Source: JANXXV01 sp038230275 | Lineage (GTDB): Bacteria > Acidobacteriota > Terriglobia > Bryobacterales > Bryobacteraceae | Length of the DNA: 64,000 nucleotides | Assembly (NCBI GenBank): GCA_038230275.1 | Contig: JBBRNO010000005.1 | Location: 1-64,000 of the forward strand | Reading direction: 5' to 3' | Position numbers and translations under genes: made by a program | Notes under the pieces: generated by a model | What the model was told of the DNA's origin: nothing | The model's input: the letters and a program-made list of their open reading frames with translations, nothing else | Database searches by the model: none | In this document: in pieces, positions 37,722 to 46,606 of the stretch | Layout: every line of letters starts with the position of its first letter | Position numbering within the stretch: position 1 is the first letter of the stretch

Positions 37722-39860
37722 TCAGGGAATCTTGAACAGGTACATATTGTCCAGGTTGGCCGCAATCTCAACTCCCCAATCCTTGGGCTGGTTGGCCATG
37801 GAAGTTCCAATCGGTCCGCCCCCGCCAGTGCCCCCGGGTACCAAAATATAACGCATCCCCGCGCGCCGCACCATCTTCACCGCAGCCTGGCGCAGGTTGA
37901 TGGCGGGCCGCACGGTGCGCGGGGCGGGGAAGCGTATCCAATTTCCATCCGGCCGCTGTCCGTGGATTTCCAGCCGTGGTTCGTTCTCTGAACTTCTGCC
38001 AACCACATTGATGGACGTAAGCAGTTGCGGTCGGTCGAAAGCCAACTCGAAGAACATTCCCGGACGAGCAGCCTGCCAGGTACGCCAGCGCGATATCAGA
38101 TTCTGATCCAGGCCCAGGGGCGCTTCCCAAGAGTTGGGCCACGCGTCCAAAGTCCAGCGGCGACTGTTACCCACTCTTTGCTCGCCGCGGAATAACTCAA
38201 TCTCGTGCACGCTCCAGATCTGTTCCGTGGAAGCGGTCTGCCGCACTCGAACAGCCGCTAGCGGCTGTTCGGGGAACCAGGCCCGTTCGTCATACAGGAC
38301 GCCGCGGTCCTGCAGCAGAGCGACTTCAAATCCCGAGGAAAGATTATCCCCGGTGGCAGTCTGATACGATCCCACGACATCTCGATCCAAGAGCGCGAGT
38401 TGCAGACCGTATAAATCAAAGACCCGATCGGCCGCCAGCGTATTGGCTTCAACCATCTTCGCCACGCGATAATCCCACGAGACCCTCTGCATGAAGTGCG
38501 GCTCCGATTCCAGACGCAGTGCGGCCCGCCAGGGAAAAAGTTCCGGATACGAAGGGGCATATTGTTCCAGCAGCGGCGGAAAGCATCCGATGGCCTGAAT
38601 CAGCAGCAAGATGTAGACACGGGTTACGGGGACGGCCATCGCCATCGCCAGCGCCAGAAACGGTAGCGACTGCATCAGAAACCGCGTGCCCATGTTGAAG
38701 AACCACGGCACTGCCAGCACCGCGGCCAGAGCTAAAACAATGCGGCCGTTGCGCCGCCGCAGCGCCAGCAGTGCAAGTGGCGCCAGCAGAAAAACCGGAC
38801 CTATCACGCCCTGCAACTTCGCGCCACCGATGGTAATTTCAAGCGGCACCTCGCGCAGCGCCACGCCGCCATAGGACCGCATGGATTTCGAATACAGATC
38901 CTCGGTGGCAATGTGGAACGATGGATTGGGAAAGAAGCGATTCAGCAACGGGGCCACCGGATTGCCAACTTCGACCGCGTTGCGGATCATCCACGGAGAA
39001 ATCATCAGCAACGCCGCGGCGCTGAACCAAAGCACCGGTTTCCAATTGCGAAATGTTAACAAATACAAGCCCGCGCACACTGGAATCAACACGCCGGTGA
39101 TCTTGCAGCAGTAGCAGAATCCAGCGGCGAGTCCGGCTAAAAGCAGCAGCCGGTCATCCCGTTCCACTCTCCACAGCAACAGCAGCAACAACGCACCCAC
39201 GGTGTAAAACACAAGTGCCGCATCGGTGAAGGCGGAGGTGCCGCTCACGCCCGCCACTGGCGTACAGAGGTAGATGGCCGCTGCGACAGCGGATACTTCC
39301 AGCGATGCCCCAAGCCGCCGTCCGAGCTCAACCAACAATGGAAATGTTGCCAGGAAAAGCGCCAGATGGACCAGCTTGGCGGCCGATGAACCGCCCACGC
39401 TGTATGCCATTGCAAACAGGTTTTCCATTCCTTGCGGCAGCCGTTCGTAAAAGCTGATTTGATCTCCAAAGCCACCAGAGCGCAAGGACTCCACCGCTGG
39501 CATCAAGTGGTAGACGTTCGCGTCGGCGCGAGTTTCCGGAGCCAGCGCCTGCACCAGATAGAACACACTGTAGACCAATAGGACGGCGGACACGATGCGT
39601 GGCAGGCGATTCCATCCCAGCGGACCCGCGCGCAGCCAAATCAAAGGTATTGAGGAAGTGATACCCAGCAGAAGCATTCCCCGAAAACCGCCGTGTCCGG
39701 ACAGCCGCAGAAAGAAGATCGACAAACTGAGCGCGGCCGCTCCCAACGCAAGGGTGAGCGCGGCTGGCAGTGACCGGTAAAACGTCAGCGCCCGCCCCAA
39801 TGAGAATGCGGCGGCCAGCGTCAGCAACGCGCCCAGGAATACCAGCAGTAGGGAAGGCAA
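37722..39860 (-). CDS. GT-C type polytopic membrane glycosyltransferase-like protein
   Basis: A 712-residue membrane protein with about 11-12 hydrophobic helices in residues 1-430, then a soluble C-terminal region of about 280 residues. The acidic first loop reads ETRADANVYHL, in the place where PMT/ArnT-type (GT39/83) enzymes bind metal and the lipid-linked sugar. The C-terminal part has beta-sandwich-like stretches and ends near a Gly-rich loop. Donor and acceptor are unknown; O-mannosylation or cell-envelope glycosylation are possible. Confidence 0.75.
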   Translation of the reverse strand: MPSLLLVFLGALLTLAAAFSLGRALTFYRSLPAALTLALGAAALSLSIFFLRLSGHGGFRGMLLLGITSSIPLIWLRAGPLGWNRLPRIVSAVLLVYSVFYLVQALAPETRADANVYHLMPAVESLRSGGFGDQISFYERLPQGMENLFAMAYSVGGSSAAKLVHLALFLATFPLLVELGRRLGASLEVSAVAAAIYLCTPVAGVSGTSAFTDAALVFYTVGALLLLLLWRVERDDRLLLLAGLAAGFCYCCKITGVLIPVCAGLYLLTFRNWKPVLWFSAAALLMISPWMIRNAVEVGNPVAPLLNRFFPNPSFHIATEDLYSKSMRSYGGVALREVPLEITIGGAKLQGVIGPVFLLAPLALLALRRRNGRIVLALAAVLAVPWFFNMGTRFLMQSLPFLALAMAMAVPVTRVYILLLIQAIGCFPPLLEQYAPSYPELFPWRAALRLESEPHFMQRVSWDYRVAKMVEANTLAADRVFDLYGLQLALLDRDVVGSYQTATGDNLSSGFEVALLQDRGVLYDERAWFPEQPLAAVRVRQTASTEQIWSVHEIELFRGEQRVGNSRRWTLDAWPNSWEAPLGLDQNLISRWRTWQAARPGMFFELAFDRPQLLTSINVVGRSSENEPRLEIHGQRPDGNWIRFPAPRTVRPAINLRQAAVKMVRRAGMRYILVPGGTGGGGPIGTSMANQPKDWGVEIAANLDNMYLFKIP

Positions 39861-39882
39861 CCTTTCTATGATAGGTGACGCT

Positions 39883-40128
39883 CTACTTCGCCGGCAGCGC
39901 GAATGCTACGTAGGCGTCCCCTAACTCGCCGCCCAGCTTGCCGCCGCCGCTGGCCGCGATCACCACATATTGCCGCCCATTCGCTTCGTAGCTAGCCGGT
40001 GGAGCATAGCCGCCAAATGGCAGCCTGGCTGCCCAGCGCTCCTCGCCGGTCAGGCTGTCAAATGCCCTTATTTTCAAGTCTGCCGTCTCCCCGCAGAACA
40101 CCAGTCCACCGGCGGATCTGCGCGACAT
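39883..40128 (-). pseudogene. C-terminal remnant of a PQQ quinoprotein dehydrogenase
   Basis: An 81-codon frame encoding only the last propeller blade of a quinoprotein: SAGGLVFCGETADLKIRAFD, SLTGEERWAARLPFGGYAPP and GRQYVVIAASGGGKL, ending DAYVAFALPAK. Homology stops abruptly near 40118; upstream on this strand there is no propeller sequence. The remaining ~550 residues are missing, so this is a truncated relic even though an ATG is present. Two 27-bp tandem repeats lie just beyond the breakpoint. Confidence 0.8.
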
Positions 40129-40182
40129 GGCGAAAGCTCCTGAAGTTCGTAGCTAAGCGCTTCGCTAAAAGCATATGTGACA

Positions 40183-40236
40183 CTGACCTGGCGTTGACAC
40201 GACATGGCGCTGACCTGGCGAAGACACGACTTGGCG
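40183..40236. repeat. Tandem pair of 27-bp repeats
   Basis: Units 40183-40209 and 40210-40236 abut directly and match at 24 of 27 positions; each begins CTGACCTGGCG and contains ACACGAC. They lie between the quinoprotein remnant and the isomerase gene promoter. Two units only; function unknown. Confidence 0.8.
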
Positions 40237-40272
40237 ATGATATGATGCATCTTCCTGGAGGCTTAACAATAT

Positions 40273-41127
40273 ATGTATTCTAGACGAGATTTCGGCAAGA
40301 TCGCGCTGGCGGCGGCTCCGCTTACCCGGCTATACGGCAAAGTGGATTCCAAGGTGAGCGGTGTGCAGTTGGGCGCGCAGAGCTACAGCTTCCGCGACCG
40401 TCCGGTGAACGAGGCCTTAAAGGCCATGGTTGAAATCGGAATCGGTGAAGTGGAACTGTATCAGGGACATATCGAACCGCCCAAAGGCACCTCTCCAGAG
40501 GATGTGAAGAAGTGGCGGGTAGCCCCGCAAACCCTCACTCAGATGAAGGAAGTGAAGAAGAAGTTTGATACCGCCGGAGTTCACATCTACGCGTTGAACT
40601 ACAGCTTCCGTTCAGAGAATACCGACGAGGAGATTGAGCATGGCATGGAGATGGCCAAGGCGCTGGGCACCAAGTACATCACCGCGTCGTCAAAGGTCAG
40701 CCTGGCGGGACGTATCAACGGTTTCGCTAAGAAACATGGCGTAATCGTCGCCATGCACGGCCACGACAATACGAAGGACCCGGACGAATTTTCCACGCCC
40801 GAGAGTTTCGAAAAGGCAATGGCCGGCAATTCCAATATCAAGATCAACCTGGACATCGGCCACTTCACCGCCGCCGGTTACGATCCGCTGGAGTATCTGG
40901 AAAAGATGCACAAGAGCATCGTCACGCTGCACATCAAAGATAGAAAGAAAGACCACGGCGCCAATGTACCGTTCGGCGAGGGCGATACGAATATCAAAGG
41001 CGTGCTGCAGATTCTGAAGACGAAGAAGTATCCCATTCCCGCTAACATTGAATACGAATACAAGGGTGCCGACACGGTGGCCGAAGTGAAAAAGTGTCTG
41101 GATTACTGTAAGGCGGCGCTGGCTTAG
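40273..41127 (+). CDS. TAT-exported sugar phosphate isomerase/epimerase-like protein
   Basis: A 284-residue xylose-isomerase-like TIM barrel. The N-terminus SRRDFGKIALAAAP is a twin-arginine signal, so the enzyme acts outside the cytoplasm, where substrates are free sugars rather than phosphates. Metal-site candidates are visible in INLDIGHF, LHIKDR and NIEYEYKG. The gene has a GGAGG ribosome site (40257-40261, 11 bases away) and TATGAT box (40241-40246). The stop shares TTAG with the convergent antiporter. Confidence 0.85.
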   Translation: MYSRRDFGKIALAAAPLTRLYGKVDSKVSGVQLGAQSYSFRDRPVNEALKAMVEIGIGEVELYQGHIEPPKGTSPEDVKKWRVAPQTLTQMKEVKKKFDTAGVHIYALNYSFRSENTDEEIEHGMEMAKALGTKYITASSKVSLAGRINGFAKKHGVIVAMHGHDNTKDPDEFSTPESFEKAMAGNSNIKINLDIGHFTAAGYDPLEYLEKMHKSIVTLHIKDRKKDHGANVPFGEGDTNIKGVLQILKTKKYPIPANIEYEYKGADTVAEVKKCLDYCKAALA

Positions 41128-42731
41128 GCGCCGGCGTCCCGGGCCGTCAATAGATCCAGTTCGCGCTGCAAGGTCCGGAAGACTTCGTCGCTGATCCGGT
41201 CCTGATCCCGCAGTTCAATCGCTTTCGCATTTTCCACCCTGCGCAGGGCCTCGGCGAGCGTCTGATGGCGTTCATAGTGTTCCGCCGGAGCACCTCCGTC
41301 TTGGTCGGTGCAGGCCGTCAACGCCGCCAGCCGATTCTTATAATGAAGCGCCAGATCGTCATAGACCGGAGCGTATTCAGGCTGGTCTTCAGCGCGCATT
41401 GCTCCCAGTTGCTGAAGCCCTGCTTCAATCAACAATTTCCGGGCTTCGGTTTCCTCACAGCCCTCGAGTTCGGATCCCGATAAGCCTAACCGCCGGATCA
41501 CCGCCGGCAGCGTGAGGCCCTGCAGCACCAGCGTGACGAAGATCACGCAGAAGGTAAGAAATACAATGACGTTTCGCTGCGGAAACGGGTCGCCATTCGC
41601 CAAAGTCTCGGGCAGCGCGTTTGCCGCCGCCAGCGCTACTACGCCGCGCATTCCCGTCCAGCCCACCACGAATATCGCCTGGGGCTTAGGCATCTGGACG
41701 TCTTGGTGCAACAACCTTCGACGGATGAAATGGGAAACGCGGGCGCCCGGAAATGTCCAGATCAGGCGCAACACGATGACCAGAACACTAAACAGAGTCC
41801 CGTCGATCAGCAACTGCCCCATGCTCATCGTCCTGATGCCCGCCAGGATATACGGCAGCTGCAATCCAATCATTACGAAAACAATACCGTTCAGCACGAA
41901 CACCAGCGTGTTCCAGACGGCATATGCCTCAATGCGGACCTGGGAGGAGAGGAAACGGGCGCTGCGGCGGCCCAGAAACAAGCCGCACGCTACCGTCGCC
42001 AGAACTCCCGATGTATGGATACTCTCCGCCGCCAGATAGGCCGCGTAGGGCGTTAGGATGCTCATCGTGATCTCGATCGGCCCGTCGTCGATGAAGCCTT
42101 CCAGCCAGTGGACAAAGCATCCCACCAGCAGCCCTGTCGCGATGCCGCCCGCCACCAGAAAGAGCAGTCGTGCGCTGCCCTCCGCCAGGGACGGAGTCTG
42201 CCCGGTAACAAGAAGCGCCACCGCAAATTCCAGTGCCAGCAGTCCGCTGGCGTCGTTCACCAGACTTTCGCCTTCCAGAATGTCGGTGATCTGATGTGGC
42301 AAATTCAACTTCTTCGCAATCGCTGTGGCAGCAATCGCGTCAGTGGTGGAAACAACGGCGCCCAGCACCAGCCCTAGCCGCCAATCGAAACCGGGCAGCA
42401 GCCATTGGGATACAGCGGCCACGCCGAAGACCGTGAAGCCTACCAGGCCGAAGGCAAGAAACCCGATGCTCACCAGGTTGTACTGGAAATCCCGCCAGGA
42501 TGTGGTGAAAGCCGCGGCGTAAAGCAGCGGCGGCAAGATGGCCAGGAACACCACGTCCGGATGCAGCGATATCCGCGGAATGCCCGGAAGCAGGCTGATC
42601 AGCAGGCCGCCGATCACCAAGACGATGGGATACGGCGTGCGCCAGCGTATGGCTAGCGCGCCAAAGCCTGTCACTAACACTAACAACAGCATTAGCAGCA
42701 GTTCCGTTTGATGGATTCCAGTGGCGTGCAT
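41124..42731 (-). CDS. CPA1 family Na+/H+ antiporter
   Basis: A 535-residue inner-membrane antiporter: about 12 helices (1-405) and a cytoplasmic C-terminal tail of 120 residues. The ion-binding pair is in EGESLVNDASGL (Asn-Asp) and STTDAIAATAI is the preceding conserved helix, as in NhaP/NHE-type exchangers. It likely exports Na+ or K+ in exchange for protons. The gene is convergent with the isomerase gene and shares four bases across the stops. Confidence 0.92.
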   Translation of the reverse strand: MHATGIHQTELLLMLLLVLVTGFGALAIRWRTPYPIVLVIGGLLISLLPGIPRISLHPDVVFLAILPPLLYAAAFTTSWRDFQYNLVSIGFLAFGLVGFTVFGVAAVSQWLLPGFDWRLGLVLGAVVSTTDAIAATAIAKKLNLPHQITDILEGESLVNDASGLLALEFAVALLVTGQTPSLAEGSARLLFLVAGGIATGLLVGCFVHWLEGFIDDGPIEITMSILTPYAAYLAAESIHTSGVLATVACGLFLGRRSARFLSSQVRIEAYAVWNTLVFVLNGIVFVMIGLQLPYILAGIRTMSMGQLLIDGTLFSVLVIVLRLIWTFPGARVSHFIRRRLLHQDVQMPKPQAIFVVGWTGMRGVVALAAANALPETLANGDPFPQRNVIVFLTFCVIFVTLVLQGLTLPAVIRRLGLSGSELEGCEETEARKLLIEAGLQQLGAMRAEDQPEYAPVYDDLALHYKNRLAALTACTDQDGGAPAEHYERHQTLAEALRRVENAKAIELRDQDRISDEVFRTLQRELDLLTARDAGA

Positions 42732-42736
42732 CGAAT

Positions 42737-43186
42737 TTATTCCATGATACGGCGGTCACACTCGGCGATCTCCGATTCGGCTAACTTTCGGCGCCGGACG
42801 GTCTCCGCGGTCTGCGGCTGCCAGTTAGTCCAGCGGGCGAGATTCTTCTGAAACAGCATTCGAGCCCAGCCGTAGTGCCGGTTGGAAAGCAACATACGGC
42901 CGTAGAGATCATCCAGGTTGGAAGCCTCTTCCAGGGCGGCCAGCGTGGGACGCCGCACGGAGAGCAACCGCGTCATGATGGGTTGGCCCTTGGTGATCAG
43001 CGCGGCTGTCTGGCCGGCCTTCCCACTTCGCAGTAAGTCCTCGGCTTCCTTGATCAACAGACTTAGCTGTTGGACGGCTTCCGCGTACCCTGGTTCGTCT
43101 GCCGAATTCGGTTGGGGCACCGGCTGTAGCGGTGCCGGGGCGCATCCTGCTAGCAAGAGCGCGGCGAGAAGGGCTGTGATGCGCAT
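42737..43186 (-). CDS. Small lipoprotein, unknown function
   Basis: A 149-residue lipoprotein: signal peptide with lipobox LLAGC (C15), a Pro-rich linker (APLQPVPQP), then an all-helical domain with charged residues (QLSLLIKEAEDLLRSGKAG). ATG 43186 is chosen because it gives the signal peptide; an upstream start adds unrelated residues. It is divergent from the radical SAM gene. No family recognised. Confidence 0.75.
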   Translation of the reverse strand: MRITALLAALLLAGCAPAPLQPVPQPNSADEPGYAEAVQQLSLLIKEAEDLLRSGKAGQTAALITKGQPIMTRLLSVRRPTLAALEEASNLDDLYGRMLLSNRHYGWARMLFQKNLARWTNWQPQTAETVRRRKLAESEIAECDRRIME

Positions 43187-43239
43187 TGGTTCCAGGATAT
43201 CCTTTGCGTATTTCCCGTTTGTGCAGCAGAATAGGTTCG

Positions 43240-44853
43240 ATGACTGCCGGTTCGTTTCCGCCTCTTGGCACCAAAGTGAAGGCACTGATGGTTTGGCCGC
43301 GCTTCCCACCGTCGTTCTGGGGTTTTGAAGGGGTATTGGAAATGCTCCCCGAATGCGCCATGACGCCGCCGCTCGGGCTGATTACCGTCGCTGCCTTATG
43401 CCCGCCGACGTGGGAATTGCGGCTGATCGATCACGCCTTCGACGAGTTGCGCGACGAAGACCTGCTGTGGGCGGACCTGGTGATGATCAGCGCGATGCAT
43501 GCGCAACGGGCCGATGCGCGGTCTATCCTTGCGCGTGCCCGCTCTCTGAAACGCCGGACGATCATCGGAGGCCCGTGGGCCAGCAGCGACCCCGATGCTG
43601 TCCTTCCTGACGCTGACCATGTGCTTGTCGGGGAAGCGGAAGAAGTCTTTGCCGGCATCGCCAGCGAACTGGAGCAGGGCACCGCGCGCAGTTTGTACCA
43701 TGCGACGGAGAAGCCGGATATGACGCGCAGTCCGATTGCGCGGTTCGACCTTCTGAAGTTGAACAAGTACACGTCGATGCCCGTTCAATTTTCGCGCGGG
43801 TGCCCGTTTCAATGCGAGTTTTGCGACATCATCACCATTTACGGGCGGCGCCCCAGAACGAAGACACCGCAGCAGATGATTGCGGAACTGGATACGCTGC
43901 GGCAACTTGGCTGGCGCAACGAGGTTTTCATCGTCGACGACAACTTTATCGGAAATAGCAAATTGGCCCTGCAGTTGACCCATGCTCTGACCGAGTGGCA
44001 GCGAGTTCACAATCGTCCCTTCTCCTTTTACACCGAGGCGTCCATCGATCTGGCAGATCGGCCGGAACTGATGTCTTCCATGGTAGAAGCGAACTTTATG
44101 TATGTTTTCCTCGGCATTGAAACACCCTCCGCCGAGGCCTTGAAGGGATCGAAGAAGTTTCAGAATCTACGCCGGGATATGGTGGAGCAGGTTCGAGTGA
44201 TTCAAGAAGCGGGGCTGTGGGTGCTGGCCGGATTCATTGTCGGCTTTGATTCGGACGACGAAACGATCTTTGACCGGCAACTGGCATTCATTGAACGTAC
44301 AGCCATCGCATGGGCAATGGCTGGAGTGTTGCAAGCACCACCCACAACGGCTCTGTTCGACCGCATGAAGAAAGAGGGACGGCTCATTGAGAACAGCGAG
44401 GCCATCACCAACTTCAGTGCTCCGAATTTCCGTACGGTACTTCCGTTGACGGTGTTGTTGCGCGGGCTGTCGCGATTGCTGGCGAACCTCTATGAAGCCC
44501 AGCCGTTCTTTGACCGGGCGCTGCGGTCCCTGGAGATTTGGCGGCCCCGCAAGACGCAAGTGCCGCCAGACTTGCCCATGTGGTACAACCTTCGATTGCT
44601 GTTTGCCTCTATGTGGACGCAGGGCGTTCGCTCCAATTATCGCCGCGCCTACTGGAGTTTTCTGTGGCAATTGATCTCCAGGTGGTCGCGGGAACCGGCC
44701 AAACTATGGTTGGGCTTCATGGTGCTTCTGTCGGCGCACCACTTCCTGATCTATTCCCGTCAAGTGGCCGAGGAGCTTGCGGTGGAAGCGGATTCATGGG
44801 CTGGCAAGGAGCCGAGTCCGGTTCAGCCGGCTTCGTTCATTACCATCGGCTAG
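43240..44853 (+). CDS. B12-binding radical SAM protein with DUF4070-like C-terminus
   Basis: A 537-residue class B radical SAM enzyme. The N-domain (about 10-140) looks like a cobalamin-binding fold (VWPRFPPSFWGFEGVLE..PLGLITVAALCP); the iron-sulfur motif is RGCPFQCEFCDI (CxxxCxxC). The C-terminal part resembles DUF4070 proteins, the family of hopanoid 2-methylase HpnP, but the assignment to HpnP is not secure. GTG 43276 is an alternative start giving MKALMVWPRF. The RidA gene follows after 4 bases. Confidence 0.85.
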   Translation: MTAGSFPPLGTKVKALMVWPRFPPSFWGFEGVLEMLPECAMTPPLGLITVAALCPPTWELRLIDHAFDELRDEDLLWADLVMISAMHAQRADARSILARARSLKRRTIIGGPWASSDPDAVLPDADHVLVGEAEEVFAGIASELEQGTARSLYHATEKPDMTRSPIARFDLLKLNKYTSMPVQFSRGCPFQCEFCDIITIYGRRPRTKTPQQMIAELDTLRQLGWRNEVFIVDDNFIGNSKLALQLTHALTEWQRVHNRPFSFYTEASIDLADRPELMSSMVEANFMYVFLGIETPSAEALKGSKKFQNLRRDMVEQVRVIQEAGLWVLAGFIVGFDSDDETIFDRQLAFIERTAIAWAMAGVLQAPPTTALFDRMKKEGRLIENSEAITNFSAPNFRTVLPLTVLLRGLSRLLANLYEAQPFFDRALRSLEIWRPRKTQVPPDLPMWYNLRLLFASMWTQGVRSNYRRAYWSFLWQLISRWSREPAKLWLGFMVLLSAHHFLIYSRQVAEELAVEADSWAGKEPSPVQPASFITIG

Positions 44854-44857
44854 AGCG

Positions 44858-45232
44858 ATGAAACCAGAACCCGTCAGCGTGGCCGCCGCGCCGGCGCAAA
44901 ACGACACCTACTCGCAGGCGGTCCGGATGGGGGATTTGCTATATCTATCCGGGCAGCTCGGGGTACGGCCCGACGGCACACTCCCCGATACATTTCGCGA
45001 AGAGGTGCAGCAGGCATTGGATAACGTGGCCACCGTGCTGGAAGCGGCCGGGTCTTCTCTAACACTGGTTGCTAAAGTGAATATCTACATCACCGACTTT
45101 TCGCGGTTGCGGGAAATGAATGAGGTCTATCCGAAATACTTTCCGCATCGTCCGGCCAAGACAACGGTTGAAATTGCGCGGCTCGACAAAGGCGGACATA
45201 TTGAAGTGGAAGTGATTGCGTCCGCCGGGTGA
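44858..45232 (+). CDS. RidA/YjgF family protein
   Basis: A 124-residue Rid family protein that hydrolyses reactive enamine/imine intermediates. LLYLSGQLGVRPDG, VAKVNIYITDFSRLREMNEV and the HRPAKTTVEIARL segment are family signatures; the imine-binding Arg is expected in the last, where HRPAKT is seen. Starts 4 bases after the radical SAM stop, so they are cotranscribed and RidA may protect against by-products. Confidence 0.88.
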   Translation: MKPEPVSVAAAPAQNDTYSQAVRMGDLLYLSGQLGVRPDGTLPDTFREEVQQALDNVATVLEAAGSSLTLVAKVNIYITDFSRLREMNEVYPKYFPHRPAKTTVEIARLDKGGHIEVEVIASAG

Positions 45233-45242
45233 GCGAGCGGAA

Positions 45243-46133
45243 TTAGCTCTTCAAGTTCTTGTGGAAGAAATCGAGCGTCCGCTGCCACGCCAACTTCGCT
45301 GCGGCCTCATCATAACGGGGTGTCGTATCGTTGTGGAAGCCATGATTGGCGCCCTCGTAGTTATAAGCCGTGTAGGTGACATGGTTGGCTTTGAGCGCTT
45401 CTTCGTAGGCCGGCCATGCGGCGGCAATCCTTGTATCCAGGCCTGCGAAATTCAGCATCAGCGGCGCTTTTATCTTCGGGACGTCCGCCAGTGGCGGCGG
45501 TCCACCGTAGAAGGGAACAGCGGCGGAAAGCTCCGAGCCCATCTTTGTTGCGAGCACGTTCGACATGCCTCCGCCGAAACAGAAGCCGACCACTCCGGCT
45601 TTGCCCGTGGAATCGGAGCGAGCCTTTAACCATCGGATGGCGGCGAGGAAATCCTCGGTCATCTTGGCCTTATCCACCGTCTGGAAGAGCTTGCCACCTT
45701 TTTCGTCGTCACCCGGGTAACCACCCACGCTAGTAAGACCGTCCGGCGCCAACGCAATGTAATTGGCGGTCGCCAAGCGGCGGGCGACGTCTTCTATATA
45801 GGGATTCAGACCGCGATTTTCATGGATTACCAGGACCACCGGATGTTTTCCGCTTTTTGCGGGACGAGCCAGGTAACCTTTTATGCTGCCATTTCCTTCC
45901 GGCGATGGAACAGTGACGTATTCGGTCTTGATTCTACTGTCGTCTTTGGGCACTTGTTCGGCCCATGCGTAGTTGGGGCGCAAGCTTTCAAACAAGGCCA
46001 TTGCCGTCATGCCGCCTACCGCATACTTCTTCGCGTCGTCTAGAAAGGCGCGGCGGTCGATATCGCCATGAACGTAGCGGTCGAAAAGGTTTAGTAGCTC
46101 TTGTGGATATTCATTTGCTTTTTGACGTTCCAT
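45243..46133 (-). CDS. Dienelactone hydrolase family protein
   Basis: A 296-residue alpha/beta hydrolase. An N-terminal helical segment of about 50 residues (LFDRYVHGDIDRRAFLDDAKKYAVGG, split) is followed by the DLH domain: oxyanion region VIHENRGLN (Glu near 105), nucleophile Cys in GFCFGGG (C185), Asp in FAGLDTR and His in GANHGFHND. ATG 46133 is preferred over 46169. Such YghX-like DLH proteins have unknown substrates; convergent with RidA. Confidence 0.88.
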   Translation of the reverse strand: MERQKANEYPQELLNLFDRYVHGDIDRRAFLDDAKKYAVGGMTAMALFESLRPNYAWAEQVPKDDSRIKTEYVTVPSPEGNGSIKGYLARPAKSGKHPVVLVIHENRGLNPYIEDVARRLATANYIALAPDGLTSVGGYPGDDEKGGKLFQTVDKAKMTEDFLAAIRWLKARSDSTGKAGVVGFCFGGGMSNVLATKMGSELSAAVPFYGGPPPLADVPKIKAPLMLNFAGLDTRIAAAWPAYEEALKANHVTYTAYNYEGANHGFHNDTTPRYDEAAAKLAWQRTLDFFHKNLKS

Positions 46134-46243
46134 AGAGAGGCCCTTAAGTCCTTGCGCGCAGGATATCACAGCGGGGCTGATGATAGACCCTGCTGTTATC
46201 CAGCCCTTGACGTCAGGTGTGATTTAGTGGAGAGTAGTTCAGC

Positions 46244-46600
46244 ATGAAACTCTTACTGATTTTGATCGCCCTGTTTGCGGTGACGGCTTCCGCCGCCGAT
46301 GTGACTGGGAACTGGAAGGGTACCGCGGAGTCGCAGAATGGGACCATCGAGCGCACGTTCACTTTTAAGGTGGACGGGACGAAGCTGACCGGGGAAACCA
46401 GCAGCGAGATGATGGGCAAGTCGACGATTACCGACGGACGGGTGGAAGGGGACAGCCTGTTTTTCACCATCAAGGTGAAGTTTCAGGATCAGGATATGAC
46501 CTTGAATTACAAAGGCAAGGTTAGCGGCGACACCATGAAGCTGAATGTCGATTTTCCCGGCGGTCCTAGTCTGGAATGGACCGTTAAGCGGATTTCGTGA
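46244..46600 (+). CDS. Small secreted beta-rich protein, unknown function
   Basis: A 118-residue exported protein: signal peptide 1-17 (ends TASAA) and a lipocalin-like beta pattern (VTGNWKGTAESQNGTIERTF, then GDTMKLNVDFPGGPSLEW). No catalytic motif. GGAGAG about 11 bases before ATG may be the ribosome site. The gene is convergent with the GMC oxidoreductase, 6 bases apart. Confidence 0.8.
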   Translation: MKLLLILIALFAVTASAADVTGNWKGTAESQNGTIERTFTFKVDGTKLTGETSSEMMGKSTITDGRVEGDSLFFTIKVKFQDQDMTLNYKGKVSGDTMKLNVDFPGGPSLEWTVKRIS

Positions 46601-46606
46601 ACTGAA

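Noticed and set aside
40183..40236. CRISPR-like direct repeat
   Set aside because: Only two units, directly abutting without spacers and with three mismatches; no cas genes.
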